Shown here piece by piece: positions 1-11,410 of a stretch of 64,000 nt of DNA; the stretch's first letter is position 1, and each line of letters opens with the position of its first letter. The notes beneath the pieces were generated by a model that ran no database searches, was not told the origin of the DNA, and saw nothing but the letters and a program-made list of their open reading frames with translations. Source of the DNA: Mariannaea sp. PMI_226 (Eukaryota; Ascomycota; Sordariomycetes; Hypocreales; Nectriaceae); contig JANFOG010000008.1 of assembly GCA_024336345.1 (NCBI GenBank), positions 1,736,001-1,800,000 of the forward strand. Reading direction: 5' to 3'. The position numbers were made by a program, and so were the translations under genes.

Positions 1-1074
1 CGAGATGGGGAAGGAAGCCCTTGTAAAGGGCGAGAACACCCTCAGAGCGGACAGTCTTGGAGAGGCAGTCGAAGACACCCTTGTAAAGGTTTCCGTTTTG
101 GTTGTACAGGCGAGACATGACGGTATCTGAGAGGATGCACACGTTAGTAACGGTATTGAATAAAAGAGTGTAAACGGTCAAATACGCACCAGGAGGATGC
201 ATGAAGCAGCACACAACGAAGCCACTCATGGAACTGCACAAAAGATGCAGAGCGGGGCCTTCTTCCATGCCGAAATGACGAACCAGGCGGCGCTTGGCGA
301 AAAAGTACGTAGGAAGCTGGACAGAGCTACCGAAACCGGTGCGGATCATGGCGGCGCTAACGCCACGGTAGAGACCGCGAAAACCCTCTGTGCCGTAAAT
401 CTGGTTCAGACCATGCCAGGCGCCGCGATATTGATGCTGGGTGCCGACGGGACGGAAAGGAGAGTAACTCTGCAGACGTGTCTTGACGAGGAAGAAGGGA
501 CTGCCAGCAGCAGCACCAATGACACCTGAAGAAGCACCGCAGAACATGTTGATGGCTAGGTTCTGGGCAGAGCCGTCCTTGAGGAACAGGCTAGCCATGC
601 CATGGCGCATAGGTTCGTAAAAGCCTAGACGGCATCCATTGAGGAGAATCTGGTAGACGTAGGCGGTTCCGAGACCACGGTATATGGCACGAATACCTTC
701 GTTGCGAACGATGAGGCTGACGCCGTGGATAGGTCCCCGGTAATGGTGAGGCTGGTGGCCCTTGGTTTGAAGCTCGCCCTGCAATTGCATACTACCACGG
801 CGCCTGAGTTAGCCAGAGGGAGCAACAACAAGCCTGGAACCAAGAGTATTTTCATTACCGAATCTTGACCGTTTCAAACGGGTGAGTAGCGGTGACGGCA
901 CCGCAAGCGGCAATGCCACCGGCGATGAAGGCGCTGGAGAGAAGAGAGCATTAGCAATGGGCGCGGAGGAAGTAACAGGGCCTTGGCATAGCAATCAAGG
1001 GAGCGCATGGAGCTGAGCCCAAGGAAGCCATGAGCGGCATAGACGAGTGCGACTTACCCGAGGGTGGTCGACAT
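1..1074 (-). CDS. OAC1: Mitochondrial oxaloacetate/sulfate carrier (OAC1-like), 3' end cut by the window
   Basis: Inner-membrane carrier of the mitochondrial carrier family. Yeast Oac1 moves oxaloacetate, sulfate, malonate and isopropylmalate across the inner membrane. Exons read on the minus strand: 1058-1074, 859-933, 190-791 and <1-126; introns have GT..AG ends and splice in frame. The start is the only ATG that joins to the first carrier helix (MSTTLGAFIAGG). Carrier signatures are visible in all three repeats: PFETVKIRMQLQGE, SPFFLVKTRLQSYS and HPPDTVMSRLYNQ. The stretches ASSGVIGAAAGSP and RTGFGSSVQLPTY are characteristic of Oac1 rather than of other carriers. The first exon is only 17 nt. 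The protein runs off the left edge after the YKGFLPHL motif, so the last transmembrane helix is missing here. The Oac1 assignment rests on remembered family motifs and is firm at subfamily level. Confidence 0.9.
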
Positions 1075-3696
1075 TTCTTGGCCCCGAGCTCTCCAGGCGT
1101 AAGAGAAGTAGAGTACAAAGATTGAGTGGAGATTGAAGCGCAGAGCGCAGGGGGGAGAGCTCGGATGGCTGAAGAAGAGGCCGCACAAGAGTCAACCCAA
1201 TCCTTCAAGAGAAAGAAGAAAATAGAAACAGCAAAAAAAGAAGCTGAAGAACCGAGGAATGTTGATCGGAGGAGGAAGTTGAAGAGCGGGAGGGAATCTG
1301 CAATGCAATCGGGATCGGGACGTGGTAGGGTCCTCTCTTGGCCGGGCTGAGCGGCAAGCAGCGGCTTCGGACCCTATGGCCTCTCAAGAAATTGTCAGCG
1401 AACTGTAGCGACTCAGGGACTTGTTCGGGCGACAGCCATGTGCCGGGGCTTTGCAGTAGCTACTATGTAATCACCATAGGTACCTTGTAGGTATCGACGT
1501 TACGTAGGTGGTTTTACGTACACGAGGTAGTGAGATGGGCGAGAACCGGTACCTAACCGGTGGGCAGAGTCGCACGCTAACAATGATTCCAGGTACATAT
1601 TAATTACCTGGCTAATTTTAGGTTAATGTAAAACGTCCTGTCAGACGCGATACCGGTACTTATGAGGACTAAAAGTAATCAATTGGAAAAGAACTTTTTT
1701 TTTAAAAAAAAAAAAAGCATGCTGAGCTTACAGGAGAAAAATGATCCATTCCATAAGATGATGACTTGTAAAAATTGAAAAGTTCAATGCAGGCCTTGTA
1801 CGCATAATGCCCTTTCATTGGTCGGATAATCCTTTTCTCCCAGAAAGCCCAGAGGTACCAATTGCTCTGTTGTGGGCTTCCCTACCTTGACCCAACTAAT
1901 TATTATTTGCTTCCTTTTTCTCCAGATGTGGAAAACTCGTGCCCGACCTCGGCGCGCCGTTTGTGCTACGTAGGTACTACTGTGTAGGATCGTTTTTCGT
2001 TCAAATATTCGTGGGGAAGATTGCCACCCAACCAACCAGGTTCTTTGCGTTAATTAGTAGCTTCCACCCCCGGGAACACGACGTATCGTTATTGTATGTG
2101 CAGCCACACCAAGAGCTAGATTCGGGCAGGCATGTCGTTGCCGGTGGCTTTCGTAGCTACTTCTGCCTATGCAGTGGGAAAAGGGAATGAGACTTACGCT
2201 AGGACAAACGGCAATGCGGGAGGCATCCCAATGGGAGAATTGATATGCAGAACGACTCTGGGGTCAATCTGGGGAAACGGAAAACAGAACATGAAGATTC
2301 AAGAATGACAGAGGTCGTGAGAGCAGTCCCATGATTACACATCTTCATCATCGCTGTGGATCCTGAACGTGGAATCAAACAGGAAGTTGCACATATCATC
2401 GAGATAGGCCCATCTGCCTAGCCTCCGTCTCCGTACGTAATCACACTGGGCAACTTGAACACAAGTATAGGTTCTTGGAGTTATAAATATCGCATCTCGC
2501 TATTTTCACCGCCTCTGAGGGCGATCCTGCTTGCTTTTGATTGCCTCCTGCAAGAACTGATGATAATGCTGAAGCGAGCACTGTCCAAGCCTGTAGACCA
2601 GGGTTTTTGCTTTTTTTACCTTCTTTGGAAAACAGTCACGAGAACAGGGTGCATAAGGTGTTGAACAAGAGGAACGCCCTCATTGGATAAACAAATGCAA
2701 GGCTCTGGAAGAAAGGAAAGTAAATCAACATGCTGGTATTAGCGGAGTCGTCTTACATAGTACCCAGCACTGTTGACTGGATCTCCGCGCACAGACATGA
2801 GGTGCTGTTGTGCTTGAATTGCGTCCGGTTTTAGCTGTCTACAAAACCACGACTCATCGTAATCGGAACCATCGGCTATAATGGTTGTGGGACGTCTCAA
2901 GTGCTGACAGGAAAAAGAAAAAGATACGATAGTCGACTCATTTCTGACCAGCACCGACTGTCAGATATTAGCTTGTGGAGAACCAGATCTGACTGACAGA
3001 GGGTATTGGAGCTGCATTCAAAGATCAATCCAGGCTGCGAAGCTGACAATACATCGTATCCTTGGAAAACGTGTCTTTCAAAGGCCCTATTTAGCCCATG
3101 GCTGCTCCCGTGCAGATATCTATGCTCTCTAGTGAAACAAAACTTGAAGCATCTCCTTAGCCCTCCCTAGTCAATGAATATAGCACAATCACTGGTACCT
3201 ATGGAACATGGCACCTACGGTAACAGCGCAATGCAGCCTCACAACCCCGCATCCACATCATTGTCACTCTCCAAGGGGACGTGTCTCCCCCGCACTATAG
3301 TGAACAAACTTGAAAGGCACGCGTCCAGTGTAACTTGAGCCTGCAGGCGGAAAGGGCTCCACTCTTTCCCGTTCAGTCGGTTCCTTTTTGCGCGTCAAAC
3401 CATCGACGCAACAAAGCTTCTGGTGAAATTGAAAGCTCTCCTCATGCACATCAAGTTCCAACACCAGCAACAACACCAAATTCCACTGCGGCTCCAGTCC
3501 GCCTCCATATCAATCAATATACAAGTCAATCTTTTCCATTCTTATCCACATCTATAGAATAATTCCCGGTTTATTTTATCGCGCGCACTCCTCGAATTGC
3601 GGCCTTGCTCCTTGGCGATTGCATTCTTCACCACCCTTACAGGCCTCGAAGCTTGCCTGTCCTTTCTCTCTTCGCTCTCTTCCCCCCCTCCTCACA
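1075..3696. other. Divergent intergenic region between OAC1 and SWD2
   Basis: 2.6 kb with no gene I can support. It holds the promoters of two divergent genes, a T/A homopolymer stretch near 1693-1715, and several TAGGTACC/TACGTA-like words around 1480-1560. Short open frames on both strands have no domain, no intron logic and no codon-use support. Confidence 0.6.
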
Positions 3697-4916
3697 ATGG
3701 CTTCAACTCCTATGGACATTGACCATCCCGAATTCTCATCCGTCTCCAACGGTTCCACTCTCAACATCCAACGCACTCTCGGCGGCAACGCGCCTGTTTC
3801 CAACCTCACAGATGTCATCTCTACATTCAGACCAACAAAGCTCTTTCGCCGCGAGGATATCAAAGAGGGCCGCCCACAACCGTATATCCTTTCTCTCGAC
3901 TACGATGATGAAGGCCAGCTTCTCATGACTTCGTCTAGCGACGAGACGCTACAAATCTACAACGTAAAGGAGGGCCGATACGACAAGACTTTATTGAGCA
4001 AAAAATACGGTGTCAAGCTTGCCAAGTTTACCCATACCAGTTCCAGCATCATCTATGCCAGCACAAAGCAGAATGGTATGTATTTCATGACTTTTCGCAT
4101 AAACAGTACATCACATACTCACCAATTCTCTCAGATGCCATTCGCTACCTCGCTACCCACGACAACTCCTTTATTCGCTATTTCGAAGGTCACGAAGCCC
4201 CCGTCACATGCCTAGCCGTTCATCCCGGCAGTGATAACTTCATCTCTTGTTCGCGCGACAACACCGTCCGATTATGGGACACCCAGACCAAGAATTGCCA
4301 GGGCCAGCTATTCCTCAATAACCCATCCCTCGCCGCCTATGATCCATCTGGCACTGTATTTGCTATCGGCTGCCCGAGTAGCGGTACTGTACTACTATAC
4401 GATGCGCGAAACTACGACAAGGCACCATTTGCGACAGTTGATATCATCGAGCAGTGTAGGCGGCTGGATTCGCAGTGTTTGGTCAAGGGCTGGACAAAAT
4501 TGGAGTTTTCCAACGACGGAAAGTCACTTCTTGTTGGCACACAGGGCAATGGACACTTTCTCCTTGATGCCTTTGAGGGTACTTTGAAGGCTTACCTCCG
4601 AAAACCAATGGGTGGAACGCGGCGCACGGCATCGGGCGAGGCTTCAGCAGCAGGTGCTCAATCTGGCTCCTCCGGTATCGAAAGCAGCGGTGAATGCTGC
4701 TTTGCACCTGATGGTCGATATGTTCTCAGCGGATCAAAGAAGGATGTGCTAGTTTGGGACACATTGAAATCAGCAGGCGAGAGTAAGGTGTTGGAGCCGA
4801 CGTGGACACTCCCCGATAAGAGAGAGGCGGCCGTGCTAGCCTTCAACCCTCGGTATAATTTCTTTGCGTCGGGTGACCAAGAGCTGTTGTTTTGGCTTCC
4901 CGATCCTCACGCATAA
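3697..4916 (+). CDS. SWD2: SWD2/WDR82-like WD40 protein of COMPASS and the cleavage/polyadenylation factor
   Basis: 386-aa beta-propeller protein. Swd2/WDR82 is shared by the Set1/COMPASS H3K4 methyltransferase and the APT module of cleavage/polyadenylation factor, in the nucleus. Exons 3697-4075 and 4135-4916 are separated by a 59-nt intron (GTATGT..TCAG) that splits a GAT codon. WD-like repeats are visible as SLDYDDEGQLLMTSSSDETL, APVTCLAVHPGSDNFISCSR with DNTVRLWD, and DGRYVLSGSKKDVLVWD; FFASGDQELLFWLPD closes the propeller. An N-terminal TKLFRREDIKEGRP segment precedes the first blade, as in fungal Swd2. The start at 3697 follows a CTCACA context and gives MASTPMDID. A low-complexity Ala/Gly/Ser loop near residues 300-325 is not conserved in the family. 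Length is close to that of other filamentous-fungal members. Confidence 0.88.
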
Positions 4917-5488
4917 GATGTGTGTTTTTAGTTGCTATAATCTGTTGTGATGATGAAAAAAAAGATGTGGTCCTGTATAGATGGGTAGAACAAAGGAAAC
5001 AGGCCATGTTAGGTAGTCTATAGATACCCCGGGACTTGCGAGATGCCCAGTACGTGTTTTGGAGGAAACGATCCAATTCGATATTATAACTAGTGAGACG
5101 GGTTAGGTGAAAGTATGAGATATTAAACAAAAGGGACCAGTGTGCATATATACAATTGTTGTGTCTGATGTATTCTCATAACCATGACATACTCGCCTCT
5201 GTCGAGGTATCAACTGGGAAGCTACAACCATCGCATATCTGTAGGGTAAGCCACTTTAAAGCTACCAATTTGGCCCCTCGTGCCCCACACAAAGAATCCC
5301 ACCCACCGCATTGAGTTCCAGCTTCCAAACACTCGCACTTTCGCAAATAGCTTTGCTCCAACGAAACTCGCGAGACCAAGAAAACCACACCGACGGTTAT
5401 ACACACACGACACCTCGACGATCAAATACGGGCTACACGGAGAGACTTTTTGGTGCTCGCAAGCCCCCCTCGAGGTTGCACGAGAACA
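4917..5488 (+). other. Intergenic: SWD2 3' end and SRP9 promoter/leader
   Basis: About 570 nt between two genes on the same strand. No coding signal or structured element is visible. The last roughly 200 nt are C/A-rich and likely the SRP9 5' leader. Confidence 0.5.
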
Positions 5489-6076
5489 ATGCCTTATTTC
5501 AAGACGAGCCAGGAATGGCTTGACCAGTCTGTTGCTTTGCTTGAAGCCAGACCAGCCTCTGTACGTCCCCTCCAACTGCCTCTACACAGGGTGTCTTATT
5601 CCCCTCCATGATGCAAGAACCAATTCACTGCATATTGCCCAGTATCTTGGCCCAACGTTGCATATCAACTTTACTAACACTCAGCCCCGCAGACCAACAT
5701 CACCACCCGCTACTCTCTCAAACCGGCCCCTTCCACATCATCACCGTCCGCCGACGAAGACTCCCGCGGCCCTCCCCGAGGCGCCCTCATCCTCAAGACG
5801 TACGACACCGTGAGCGGCGTCTCGCTAAAGTACCGCACCACCAAGGCCGCAGAGGTGTCCCGCCTCATCGGCGCCTCGCTCGGTCGCCTGGGCCGGAGCA
5901 TGGCCGCCGTGCCTGAACCCCCCGCCGACGAGGCCATGCCTGATGCGCCCGTGGATGTTGATCAGAAGGCCGGAGGTGCGGTAGCAGCAGCAGCGGCGGC
6001 GGCGGAGTCACAACCTCAGCAACAGAGTGCAGCAAGTGGTGGTGGTGGAAAGAAGAAGAAGAAGGGAAAGAAATAA
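5489..6076 (+). CDS. SRP9: Signal recognition particle subunit SRP9 (SRP21-type)
   Basis: 151-aa protein of the SRP9/SRP21 family, part of the Alu domain of the cytosolic signal recognition particle that slows translation during targeting to the ER. Exon 1 (5489-5560) encodes MPYFKTSQEWLDQSVALLEA, the classical N-terminal helix. Exon 2 (5693-6076) resumes with TNITTRYSLK. The 132-nt intron runs GTACGT..CGCAG and is phase 0. The middle (LILKTYDTVSGVSLKYRT followed by TKAAEVSRLI) fits the family beta strand and second helix. The tail is low complexity: an alanine run, a glutamine-rich run, and a lysine-rich end (GGGGKKKKKGKK), as in fungal homologues. The gene ends 577 nt before the convergent RNR2 gene. 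Confidence 0.87.
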
Positions 6077-6653
6077 AGCAACCAAACAGCAAATGGAGAA
6101 CCCAAACTCAGATGGGGAAGAAAGAACGCGCGCAAGTCGAGATGGATGTGCTGGGATATACACGTACGCGGCAATATCAGGCTGGTTAACTTTAGTAGGC
6201 TACAAATGACCTACATGTGAAATGGGAAGACTAGGACATCCAAACTGCGCCCGACATATAGCATGTCCAGAGTTTTACATCCAAGGGACACCACAGAGGA
6301 AGGTGTGTTGTTTAAAAATCAATATCAATAACTATCAATTCTCGCATATCATCTTTCGAGTTGAGTTCTACAGTAACATCGTCAATCCATCACAATAGTA
6401 CAAAAAAAGCCGTCAATGCTGTTTTCCTCCCTGCCGACCCAATTAAAAAAGCAAAGAACCATTAAACGCCTGGGTGTAATTCCGTATATGGAACCCGAAG
6501 ATGATCGTGACCGTACGTGGCAAGCCTTGTCTGCTTCAGCCCCGAGATCACCGCCCTGAGGCTCCCTGCATGTACATGGACAAAGAAAAGAGGGGTATAT
6601 GGGTGTTTATGTGCAGTGTGCCAGACCTTGTGAAGGGTGGCTTCGTGGACTGT
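6077..6653. other. Convergent 3' intergenic region SRP9/RNR2
   Basis: 577 nt between two convergent genes. It is AT-rich near 6310-6460 and presumably holds both 3' UTRs and polyadenylation sites. Nothing else is visible. Confidence 0.5.
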
Positions 6654-8092
6654 TTAAAAGTCCTCATCAAAGGTAAAGTCACCACCGTTCTCGCCCTTGG
6701 GCTCCTCTTCCTCAACCTTCTTGGTGCTGAGCATGACACCAGCCTTCTGGTAGTCACCGACACGCTTCTCGAAGAAGTTGGTCTTGCCACCAAGAGAAAT
6801 GTTCTCCATAAAGTCAAAGGGGTTGGTAGACTTGTACACCTTCTCATTGCCAAGGGCGACGAGGAGACGGTCAGCGACAAACTCAATGTACTGCTTCATG
6901 AGATCAGAGTTCATGCCGAGGAGAGCACAAGGCAGGGCCTCAGTAAGAAACTCCTTCTCAATGTCGACGGCATCAGTGATGATGTCCTGAATGATTTGCT
7001 TGCTAGCACGGCCCTTGAGGTGAGAGTGGAGAAGGCAGGCAAAGTCGGTGTGCAGACCCTCGTCACGAGAAATAAGCTCGTTGGAAAAGGTCAGACCGGG
7101 CATGAGACCACGCTTCTTGAGCCAGAAGATGGAAGCAAAGGCTCCACTGAAGAAGATACCCTCGACGGCAGCAAAGGCAACAAGGCGCTCAGCAAAGGTG
7201 ACCTCCTTGTCCTCAATCCAGCGGAGAGCCCACTGAGCCTTCTTTCGGATGCAAGGAACTGAAAATGGGTTAGCGGACATGCATGAAACATCTGATCTGC
7301 AGTGGGGACTTACTGGTCTCAATGGCGTTGAAGAGATAGCTGCGCTGGGAAGGCTCCTTGATGTAGGTGTCAATGAGCAGGGAGTAAGTCTCGGAGTGGA
7401 TGTTCTCCATCATGATCTGGAAACCATAGAAGCAGCGAGCCTCAGGGATCTGGACCTCGGCGCTGAATCGCTGGACAAGGTTCTCGTTGACAATGCCATC
7501 AGAAGCAGCGAAGAAGGCAAGAATGTGGGAAATAAAGTATTGCTCGTCAGCGGTCAAGCGGTTGTTCCAATCGTGAAGATCCTTGGACAGATCAATCTCC
7601 TCAGCAGTCCAGAATGAAGCCTCGTGCTTCTTGTACATTTGCCAGATCTGGGACCGTTGTTAGCATCAGTGCGGGTTACCATGGTGAAAAAACCACTTTA
7701 CGCGTGGACGACGCGTCACATACCTCGTGATACTGGATAGGGAAAAGAACGAAGCGGTGAGGGTTTTCCTGAAGGAGGGGCTCGTCCAACGTCTCGGCTT
7801 TGGCAGCGGAAACGACGGCCTTTTCCTCCTTGACATCCAGGGTCTTGGTGGTGGTGGTGGTGGTGGGCTTGTCGACGGGGAGGTTCTCCTTGTTGGACAC
7901 GTCAAAGCTAAGCTTCTTGACGGGAGACTCCATCTTGAAGTTTTCGATTGCTGAAGCAGCCTGAAGGAATATTAGCACTCAATTGCACGGTAATTTGAGG
8001 CGGTGACGAGCGGTGACGAGCAATGCAACTCGTGCCGGGTTGCTCCGACGACGTTCACTGACCTGCTTTGAAGGGGTGACCTGGGCAGCCAT
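6654..8092 (-). CDS. RNR2: Ribonucleoside-diphosphate reductase small subunit (class Ia R2)
   Basis: 401-aa R2 subunit that holds the di-iron/tyrosyl-radical cofactor used by ribonucleotide reductase to make dNTPs. Exons (minus): 8063-8092, 7724-7960, 7314-7647 and 6654-7258, all with GT..AG introns. The metal-site motifs are present: [18 protein letters not shown] (Glu/His ligands and the radical Tyr), [10 protein letters not shown] and DEGLHTDF. The C-terminus [10 protein letters not shown] is the conserved tail that docks on the large subunit. The N-terminus is a variable, threonine-rich extension (about residues 10-70) containing [11 protein letters not shown]. Length matches fungal R2. 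The first exon encodes only ten residues ([10 protein letters not shown]). ACGCGT words upstream and in intron 2 suggest MBF-type G1/S control (separate entry). Confidence 0.95.
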
Positions 8093-8289
8093 TGTGAGTG
8101 TAATGTTGGGTTGATGGATGAAAAAAGGGCACAAAAGCAGAGACGAGTAGCAAGACAATATTATCGGTAGAAAAAGTCGGCAAAGAAGAGTGATGTTAGT
8201 CGCGGTGGTTTGTGGTTTGTTCAGTCTCGCTATGGAAACGAGACGGATGGGCTTTTGTACAAGTGGTGATGCGCCATCACGTGCAGGGG

Positions 8290-8497
8290 ACGCGTCGCAG
8301 CGTGTTTTCCGTGGACGGGGAAAGTGGGCCAATTAAAGTGGCTGAACGCTGAGTGCACCCTGTACGAACGCTGCGCACAGCTGAGTGGACAGGGGCCCTG
8401 GTCTCTTTCTCGGTGTCTTTCGGGGCTAGCAGTCACTAAGAACCTCCACTAGGCAACCAGCCACCAGCTTAATCTGGAAATACAGGAACAGACGCGT
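8290..8497. promoter_or_regulatory. ACGCGT (MCB-like) motifs upstream of RNR2
   Basis: Perfect ACGCGT hexamers lie at 8290-8295 and 8492-8497, with a near match GACGCGC right after the second. These are 198 and 400 nt upstream of the RNR2 start. ACGCGT is the MluI cell-cycle box bound by MBF (Mbp1-Swi6) at DNA-synthesis genes in yeasts. Two more copies lie in RNR2 intron 2 (7700-7705 and 7711-7716). The function here is inferred from the motif and the gene's role. Confidence 0.5.
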
Positions 8498-9464
8498 AAA
8501 GACGCGCTCCTCTCGTTCCCCCCGTTCCACTGCACGCTCTTTTCCTTGCCAATCCCTGTCTCAATTGGGTTGTTTTTAGGTGACGAAACAATAGTCATAG
8601 AGTCATAGTCATGATGCAAGACATGGAAGCCATTGGTGCCCTGCTAACGTAAGGTACCGATCCAGATGCTTCTCTGCAGATTAATGCATGCTCTTTTGGT
8701 CAGGTTTGCTTAATCAGGCTTGGTCATGCCAGGACATCACGGACCTCAATCAGTCTCAGACATTCACAGTAATTTGCAGTGCTTTTTTGTATTGCTCTAC
8801 CAACCAAAGCGAAATTCCACGTTCTTCAGGCAACCAGCCCGGTGGATCATTAGTCCAGACGGCGTGGCGGCGTGAGCGGTATCAGGATCTACCTCTACCG
8901 AAATGAACGATGCAGCTCCGCCCAGCAACTAGGTTCTCTTTCCAGCGCCGAACGTACCGAACCAGGAGCCGTTGCGGTCTTTGTGGCGGCATATTGCGTC
9001 GGTCCGTATATAGAATCCTTGCCTGGGTAGGGTCATGGTTGACGCATTCGTACTATGCGGTTCTTTTCGTTATAGGTGCATGCTTCTATAAGTTTGGCAT
9101 AGAGATAGTTGTTGACTATGGGCTGGAGACACATTGCCGCAGGATAGCCCGAATAGGTCGCTTGCCTCCGCAGAGCCTCTCTGGTGAATAAATTGGTCCG
9201 GAACATTGGGCTTGGCTGAAGGTTCTGGATGGTATTTGAGAGCAAGTCTGGACAAGTGGTCGTCGGTGCTGGCGCTGGTTTGATTGTGATGTTGATTGTG
9301 GTTGTTGCTGTTCTTTTGCCGGCTGGAAGAATTCATCCACAATGCTTTTTTTCTTGCCTTTTTTATCTTGGCTATATATTCTAATGTATAATACCGGTTA
9401 TGAAATATAGGAATTATAATAAATGGAAAAAAAAATGAGGGCCAGAAGAGTCTAAATGCCATTG
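8498..9464. other. Left edge of the accessory island, no gene recognised
   Basis: After the RNR2 promoter the sequence becomes non-conserved in character. Short open frames near 8700-9460 have no domains or consistent intron structure. I see no mobile-element termini here. Confidence 0.4.
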
Positions 9465-9908
9465 TCAATGTTTTTGTGCCTGGGAGCCTGCGATCAAGTA
9501 GAGAAGTGGTCTGCAGGAAGCAATGTAAATTACCTCGGCATTGAAGTTTCTCTTGACGCTGAATACAGTCGCCGTCGATGTAGATGGGTAGGATCTTTTC
9601 TTGAAAAACGAGACGACCCGTCCCTCTGTTGGGTTGTCTTCCAGACTTGCCAATGCTGGATCTCGGAGGAGTTGTTCATGTGTGAATCTAGGATCATGCA
9701 CCACCTGCACCTGCTCCCTTACCTCTTTCTTCCCTGCCCACTGTTGGCGAAGAATGGTTTCCTCCTGTGTATACAACCGGTCAAACTCAACCTGAAAACG
9801 ACCATTTTGCCCCTTGCCCAGAGCACAATCCTTCTTGGGATAGCTAGGATGAATAGGAGCAACCTCTGAGCAATGATCTTGCTGAAGAGCTACCTCTACC
9901 ACAGCCAA
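9465..9908 (-). CDS. Hypothetical 147-residue open frame, possibly part of a decayed gene
   Basis: Open frame of 147 codons with a protein-like, charged composition (e.g. YPKKDCALGKGQNGRFQVEF, then EFDRLYTQEETILRQQW). No family is recognised. It may be one exon of a larger decayed gene, because the flanks on the minus strand do not continue in frame. A paralogous copy elsewhere in the window was not found. Low confidence that it is expressed. Confidence 0.2.
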   Translation of the reverse strand: MAVVEVALQQDHCSEVAPIHPSYPKKDCALGKGQNGRFQVEFDRLYTQEETILRQQWAGKKEVREQVQVVHDPRFTHEQLLRDPALASLEDNPTEGRVVSFFKKRSYPSTSTATVFSVKRNFNAEVIYIASCRPLLYLIAGSQAQKH

Positions 9909-10004
9909 TCGGATTTATTGACTACAAATATTTCCCTCCTCTCCCGATCTACCCGCCGACATCTCCTTCGGACTCCATTTTCGGCTCTTCTTTCTGGGTC
10001 CATT

Positions 10005-10127
10005 GCCGGCAAGGACTTGATTTCGTGATCCTGGATGGGCTCGCTACTATTCGTTAGTCGAGTCTGAAGACGACTTTCGGATCGGCAGCCTCGTACCTTC
10101 TCGCGAGTCCCATGGATTCAACCCACT
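10005..10127 (+). repeat. Dispersed repeat, 'half 1' copy (left end of island)
   Basis: Matches 24690-24815 in inverted orientation at roughly 85-90% identity. It carries an open segment reading RDPGWARYYSLVESEDDF. The four base differences between the two copies in the 75-nt core are all synonymous third positions. In this copy the codon just upstream is a TGA where the other copy has TGG. The match starts abruptly near 10005 and stops near 10127. It looks like a fragment of an old gene that was duplicated. Confidence 0.6.
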
Positions 10128-10382
10128 AGCCGAGGTCGCACGTATTGGATCGAGGTCAGTAAGAAGGAACTGGTTCCTCGAGATCCCCAGTTCCTAGTAC
10201 TGCGGCAATTGATGATTTGCTGCGCGTCGGGAATAATAATGTTCCATTCTTTTGCTTGAAATAGGATTTGTCTCTATTGTCGACAATTGTTAAAGGGAAG
10301 TCGATACGAGAAGCATAGGATGGCGTATTTACTATTGCCATTATCGCGACCATCTAGCTCCTAAATGGTTGACTGGATTGAT

Positions 10383-10480
10383 TCCACTACTTTGTCGACG
10401 TTTGCAATTTGAACAAAGTTGTACGTCCTTGATTCCACTACTTTGTCGTCGTTTGCAACTGGGACAAAGTTGAACGTCTC
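10383..10480. repeat. Short tandem repeat, unit about 50 bp, 2 copies
   Basis: Two direct copies of a unit beginning TTGATTCCACTACTTTGTCG. On the minus strand both units encode a CxxCKRRQSSGI peptide (CPSCKRR and CSNCKRR). No gene containing it is supported. Confidence 0.5.
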
Positions 10481-10561
10481 CTCTGGCAATTCCCGATGCA
10501 GCTCGATGACATGGCGTCGCCATTCCACTCGATGTGATTGTTGGCAACCTTCCAGCTGCGG

Positions 10562-10867
10562 TCAGAGCGCTCTGCTGTAGCAGTTATAGAACTCGGTATA
10601 GGTTATAATTCGACTGGTATGGGAGTCTTGATCGTGACACATCCAGAGCGCTGTGAATGAGGCTCTTTTGTAGCGACGACATGACGAATACTGCGGCTCG
10701 GCGGCACGATTGTCGTATTCAACATGAACATGTCCAAACATGGGAGAATTTTGGCTTCTCCGAGTGGAGAGGTCACCAACCAAACGTCGGAAGTTGGAGA
10801 TGGTGTCTTGTAGCGTCATGTTGGATGGATTTTCTTCACTCTCGGTCCTGCTTTCAGCATCTGCCAC
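10562..10867 (-). CDS. Hypothetical 101-residue open frame
   Basis: Minus-strand open frame with plausible composition (MTLQDTISNFRRLVGDL near the N-terminus). It has no recognised domain and lies just downstream of a truncated family B fragment on the same strand (11030-11103). It could be the remains of a family B-adjacent gene or a chance frame. Confidence 0.18.
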   Translation of the reverse strand: MADAESRTESEENPSNMTLQDTISNFRRLVGDLSTRRSQNSPMFGHVHVEYDNRAAEPQYSSCRRYKRASFTALWMCHDQDSHTSRIITYTEFYNCYSRAL

Positions 10868-11029
10868 TCATGGATATTCACACCATCTTTTTGGTCATTG
10901 GAAAATGCGCCAAAGGCCCAGCGAGTTGGCATTTGATGCTCCGCAGGCAGCAGTCGAGGTGAACAACTGGATCGCCTTTTGCTGTTGTTACGAGAGTCCT
11001 TGTCCAGTGTTGATCCTCCCCAGGGCGAA

Positions 11030-11103
11030 AATGCGACTTCCACGTCGGGCTTGAACTTGACGCCAGGGTTGCCTAGCGGGCAGAAATCAACGTAATTTGA
11101 CAT
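11030..11103 (-). pseudogene. Truncated family B relic (first about 24 codons)
   Basis: Starts with MSNYVDFCPLGNPGVKFKP, matching the N-terminus of the family B proteins at 11726 (MSNYLDFCPPGKPGIKFQP) and 22202 (MHYRDFCPPGKPGVKFQP). Homology ends after about 24 codons, in the middle of what is exon 1 in the intact copies. The sequence downstream is unrelated. This is a 5' fragment, not a complete gene. Confidence 0.6.
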
Positions 11104-11410
11104 GTATAAGAAAATAATAATTATATTAGTTTTGTTCATTTTCAAGTGTTAGTCCTTGTTGTTATTGAATTTTTTTATCGTGAATTTGATAAATGCTTAA
11201 AAAAAAAAAATGAATAAATGTCTAAAGTGGTAGAAACAAGAAAACAGAAACAAGTCCCAGGATGACACACATTCAATACAATCAAATTGCAAAGTCTTTA
11301 CCAGCTGTCAAACAGCTGCAGATTATCAGTTACTGATCAAGTTTTCTTAAATGGAAACTGCTCAACAGCGCGCTGTCCCAGGTCGCTTTACTGTGAATCA
11401 CACGCACGCA

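Noticed and set aside
6501..7262. 253-residue plus-strand open frame opposite RNR2
   Set aside because: It is antisense to exon 4 of a clearly conserved gene.
10341..10547. Zinc-ribbon gene suggested by two CxxC pairs
   Set aside because: Both CxxC pairs come from one duplicated 50-bp unit and no fold or longer gene surrounds them.
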